The notes under the pieces: generated by a model
Told to the model about the DNA's origin: nothing
Database searches by the model: none
What the model saw: only the letters and a program-made list of their open reading frames with translations
Part shown: positions 13,416 through 17,452 of the stretch, one piece after another
Position numbering within the stretch: position 1 is the first letter of the stretch
Layout: every line of letters starts with the position of its first letter
Program-made: the position numbers and the translations under genes
From: Pseudomonadota bacterium
GTDB taxonomy: Bacteria > Pseudomonadota > Alphaproteobacteria > Elsterales > Elsteraceae
Direction of reading: 5' to 3'
Assembly: GCA_016195115.1 (NCBI GenBank)
Contig: JACQAI010000129.1
Span: 1-17,452 of the forward strand
Length of the DNA: 17,452 nucleotides

Positions 13416-14191
13416 ATCTGGTACTCCGGGGCGCGATCGGTCGGCGGCATCGAGCGCGCGAGCTGGCGGCGGATCGCCTCGGCGACCTCGAGCAGCTCGA
13501 TCGAGCCGCGATCGCGCGGCCGCCGATCGACCGTCCACGAGCCGGCGAGCGACGCCGGACGGCCGGCCAGCAGCACGACGCGGTCGGCGAGATAGACCGC
13601 CTCGGCGATGTCGTGGGTGACGAACAGCACGGTGCGCCCGGTGCGCTCCCATACCCGCAGCAGCTCGTCCTGCAGGCTGGCGCGCGTGATCGCGTCGAGC
13701 GCGCCGAACGGCTCGTCGAGCAGCAACAGGTCGGGATCGACCGCGAGCGCGCGCGCCAGGCCGACGCGCTGGCGCTGGCCGCCCGACAACTGATAGGGCC
13801 AGCGCTCGGCATAGTCGGCGAGGCCGACCAGCTCGAGCGCGGCGCCGGCGCGCCGGGTGCGCTCGGCGCGCGGCAGCGCCAAGCCTTCGAGCCCGAGCTC
13901 GACGTTGGCGAGCACGCGCCGCCACGGCAGCAGCCGCGCCTCCTGGAACACCAGCCCGATCGGCCGCCGTTGACGGGACGGTGCACCGGCCAGCGCAACC
14001 CGCCCGGCGGTCGGCCCGATCAGGCCGGCGAGCACACGCAGCAGGCTCGACTTGCCGACCCCCGACGCGCCGACCACGGCGACGAACTGGCCGGCCTCGA
14101 GCGCCAGATCGAGATGCTCCAGCACCAGGGCGCGGCCGGGGCCGGCGCCGAAGCCGAGCGCAATGCCGTCGAGGGTGGCTACGGCTGCCAT
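13412..14191 (-). CDS. NitT/TauT-type ABC transporter ATP-binding protein
   Basis: This 259-aa ATPase has all motifs in place: Walker A GASGVGKSS (41-49), Q-loop VFQEARLLPW (Gln83), signature LSGGQRQRV (from 135), Walker B LLLLDEP (155-161), and switch His in VTHD (193). The LLPW after the Q-loop and the overall length fit the SsuB/TauB/NrtD group. It powers import through the permease encoded just upstream, whose 3' end it overlaps by 13 bases. Its own stop overlaps the TTG start of the first receptor gene. The compact overlaps indicate one co-translated operon. Confidence 0.93.
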   Translation of the reverse strand: MAAVATLDGIALGFGAGPGRALVLEHLDLALEAGQFVAVVGASGVGKSSLLRVLAGLIGPTAGRVALAGAPSRQRRPIGLVFQEARLLPWRRVLANVELGLEGLALPRAERTRRAGAALELVGLADYAERWPYQLSGGQRQRVGLARALAVDPDLLLLDEPFGALDAITRASLQDELLRVWERTGRTVLFVTHDIAEAVYLADRVVLLAGRPASLAGSWTVDRRPRDRGSIELLEVAEAIRRQLARSMPPTDRAPEYQI

Positions 14192-14976
14192 GCCAGCGCC
14201 CGCCGTCGCACCAGCTCGAACAGCGTGTCCGTGATGCCGTAGAGCAGCGCCATGGTCAGCATGTAGACGACCACCAGGTCGGTCGCCAGCAGGCTGGCCG
14301 CCTGCATCATGCGCGCACCGATGCCCGGGATGCCGAACAGCTCGGCCGCGACCACCGCCATCCAGGCCTGGCCGAGCCCCGTGCGCACGCCGCTCAGCAT
14401 GCCGGGCAGCGCCGCCGGCAGCACGACCTTGCGCAGCCGGCCCCACAGCGCGCCGTGGCCGAACGCCTGGGCGACCTCGATGAGGTCGCGCTCGACCGCC
14501 CGGACCGCGCCGAGCGCCGCGAAGTAATTGATCCAGAACACCGCGATGCCGATGATGAAGGTCACCGCCACCGGCGAGATGCCGAACCAGATGATCGCGA
14601 ACGGCACCCACGCGAGGCCTGGGATCGGCCGCAGCACGCGCACCACCCACGACAGCGTGGTCTCCAGACCGGTGATCAAGCCGCAGGCGACACCGAGCGC
14701 GAGGCCGAGGCCCGACCCCAGCACCAGGCCGCTGAGATAGTGCGACAGGCTGCCGATGACCGCGTCGCCCCAGTAGCCGCCCCGCAGCTCCGACAACCAC
14801 GCCGCCGGCAGGCCGCTCGGCGCCGGCAGCAAGGTCTCGGCCACCAGTCCGGCGCGCGCCAGCGCTTCCCACAGCCCGAAGAAGCCGACCAGGCCGCCGA
14901 GAGGCGGCAGCAGACGCCCGACCGTGCCCAATGCCGGGCCCGACGCCGCCGCTGCGGGATCGCCGCCGACGGTCAC
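14179..14976 (-). CDS. NitT/TauT-type ABC transporter permease
   Basis: This 265-aa inner-membrane protein has about six hydrophobic segments, starting with PLGGLVGFFGLWEALARAG and including SGLVLGSGLGLALGVACG. The ATPase-contact EAA loop is EVAQAFGHGALWGRLRKVVLP followed by AALPGMLSG (residues about 170-200). This matches the SsuC/TauC family, which probably works as a homodimer, as only one permease gene is present. It starts at a GTG and is the first gene of the operon, with a promoter about 70-100 bases upstream. No strong ribosome-binding site is seen, so the exact start is a little uncertain. Confidence 0.9.
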   Translation of the reverse strand: MTVGGDPAAAASGPALGTVGRLLPPLGGLVGFFGLWEALARAGLVAETLLPAPSGLPAAWLSELRGGYWGDAVIGSLSHYLSGLVLGSGLGLALGVACGLITGLETTLSWVVRVLRPIPGLAWVPFAIIWFGISPVAVTFIIGIAVFWINYFAALGAVRAVERDLIEVAQAFGHGALWGRLRKVVLPAALPGMLSGVRTGLGQAWMAVVAAELFGIPGIGARMMQAASLLATDLVVVYMLTMALLYGITDTLFELVRRRALAWQP

Positions 14977-15047
14977 GCCGGCTCACGCGCCAGTGTCGGA
15001 ACGAGGGGTCGAAATACGCGCACTGCGATCATGATGGTTGTGCGGCG

Positions 15048-15076
15048 AATACACACCGGGCCACCCGAATGGTCAA
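15048..15076 (-). promoter_or_regulatory. Sigma-70-like promoter of the NitT/TauT-type importer operon
   Basis: On the minus strand TTGACC (15076-15071) and TGTATT (15053-15048) are spaced by 17 bases. This gives a 5' leader of roughly 65 bases to the permease GTG. It sits in the 239-base gap (14977-15215) that also must hold the start signal of the plus-strand sugar importer genes. No other structure was convincing there. Confidence 0.55.
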
Positions 15077-15215
15077 ACTTTGCCTGCAATTCTTGGAAAA
15101 TCACCGGGATTCAATGAGGATAACAACGCGCCCGGCGGTACGGCGTTGCAGGACGGCGCCGAGATTGCCGGGGCGCGGTCGTGCGCTATCGTGCTGCCGG
15201 CTCGAGGAGGCCGCC

Positions 15216-15302
15216 ATGCAGGACATCGATCCCGCCGCCCAGCCGACGCTGCGGTTTCGCCGCGACGTCGCGCGGTGCGTCGGCGCGCCGGTCGCGCGCT
15301 GA
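15216..15302 (+). CDS. Possible 28-aa leader peptide upstream of the sugar importer ATPase
   Basis: An ATG with a very good ribosome-binding site (GAGGAGG six bases upstream) opens a 28-codon frame, MQDIDPAAQPTLRFRRD onward, that ends at a TGA 11 bases before the ATPase start. I recognise no family. It is basic, with five Arg in the second half. It could be a real small protein, a translated leader that couples to the ATPase gene, or the remnant of a receptor gene that usually opens such operons. No codon-level conservation can be judged here. Confidence 0.4.
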   Translation: MQDIDPAAQPTLRFRRDVARCVGAPVAR

Positions 15303-15313
15303 CCAGGAGCCCC

Positions 15314-16759
<1,446 letters not shown>

Positions 16760-16760
16760 T

Positions 16761-17452
16761 ATGGTCGCCGAACGCGATCGCCTGGAAACCCCGGCGCGGC
16801 CGCGCCGCCTGACGCTCGGTGGCCAGGCGCCGATCGTCACCCTGATCGTGCTGTGCGCCGCGACCGCCCTGCTGACCGACCGCTTCATGTCGCCGCTCAA
16901 CCTCTCCAACATCCTGGTGCAGTGCTCGGTGATGGCGGTGATCGCCATGGGCATGACGTTTGTGGTGATCGGCGGCGGTTTCGACCTCTCGGTCGGCTCG
17001 GTCGCGGCGCTGTCGGGCTGCGTCGCCGCCGAGATCATGATCGAAACGAACATCACGCTCGGCGTTCTTGCCGGCTTGGGCGCCAGTGCGTTGGTCGGTC
17101 TGGTCAACGGCCTCACGGTGACACGGCTCAAGGTCAACCCGTTCATCACCACGCTCGGCACCATGGTGCTGGTGCGCGGTGTTGTGTTCCTGATGACCGC
17201 AGGGCAGCCGATCACCGGCGACGTCGGCCTTCCCGCGTCATTCGTCGCGTTCGGCGTCGAACGGCTGCTCGGCGTCCACTATCTGGTCTGGGTGCCGGCG
17301 CTGCTGCTCGTGCTGTTGTCCTGGGTGCTGCACCACACGCCCTACGGCCGCTACGTGTTCGCGACCGGCGGCGGCCGCGAGGCCGCCTATCTGTCGGGCG
17401 TGCCGGTCGATCGCATCACGACATCGACCTATGTCGTATGCAGCCTGCTCGC
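16761..17452 (+). CDS. Ribose-type sugar ABC transporter permease (partial, cut by the window end)
   Basis: The frame stays open to the end of the window for 230 codons. It shows several membrane segments (APIVTLIVLCAATALL, ILVQCSVMAVIAMGMTFVVI), the family hallmark GGGFDLSVGSVAAL, and GLVNGLTVTRLKVNPFITTLGT. This is the RbsC/XylH/MglC pattern. The ATG lies one base after the ATPase stop, so the two are translationally linked. The C-terminal part, about a third, is missing from the window. Confidence 0.92.
   Translation, partial: MVAERDRLETPARPRRLTLGGQAPIVTLIVLCAATALLTDRFMSPLNLSNILVQCSVMAVIAMGMTFVVIGGGFDLSVGSVAALSGCVAAEIMIETNITLGVLAGLGASALVGLVNGLTVTRLKVNPFITTLGTMVLVRGVVFLMTAGQPITGDVGLPASFVAFGVERLLGVHYLVWVPALLLVLLSWVLHHTPYGRYVFATGGGREAAYLSGVPVDRITTSTYVVCSLL

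Overview
The window is very GC-rich, tightly packed proteobacterial chromosome. TRAP, NitT/TauT-type and ribose-type importers, GTG/TTG starts and the protein sequences suggest an alphaproteobacterium; that placement is an inference. I see no transposase, phage gene, CRISPR array or rRNA.

Layout. (a) 27-1656: a secreted DUF1223 protein on the minus strand, and a plus-strand TRAP solute-receptor gene that appears to have lost its central ~70 codons. (b) 1683-5819: the most interesting block. A minus-strand operon encodes a cysteine-rich 373-aa protein, then a UGSC-type selenoprotein with an in-frame UGA followed by a SECIS-like hairpin, then an exported metallo-beta-lactamase-fold hydrolase. 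A divergent plus-strand gene encodes an acyl-CoA carboxylase carboxyltransferase. (c) 5813-7997: nested inverted repeats with a terminator-like hairpin, a GT9-like glycosyltransferase, and a BNR/Asp-box beta-propeller protein. (d) 8203-11064: a two-gene cell-envelope operon, a TPR plus outer-membrane-barrel protein followed by an exported FecR-domain protein. (e) 11172-11267: selC, the UCA-anticodon selenocysteine tRNA, on the minus strand, with a good promoter directly upstream and an inverted repeat at its 3' end. (f) 11314-14976: a minus-strand NitT/TauT-type ABC importer operon with permease, ATPase and two tandem paralogous receptors. (g) 15216-17452: a possible 28-codon ORF, a ribose-type double-NBD ATPase, and a ribose-type permease cut by the window end.

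How it fits together. The selenoprotein gene and the tRNA that would decode its UGA lie about 8 kb apart, so each supports the other. An ordinary gene caller would stop the selenoprotein at codon 99, before its UGSC motif, and leave the remaining half as blank DNA. The selenoprotein's biochemical role is not known to me. Its neighbours (cysteine-rich protein, MBL hydrolase, orphan carboxyltransferase) suggest a redox-linked pathway acting on a small organic or acyl-CoA compound, which is inference only. The selC gene itself looks structurally unusual: a 12-bp acceptor/T helix and a bulged D stem.
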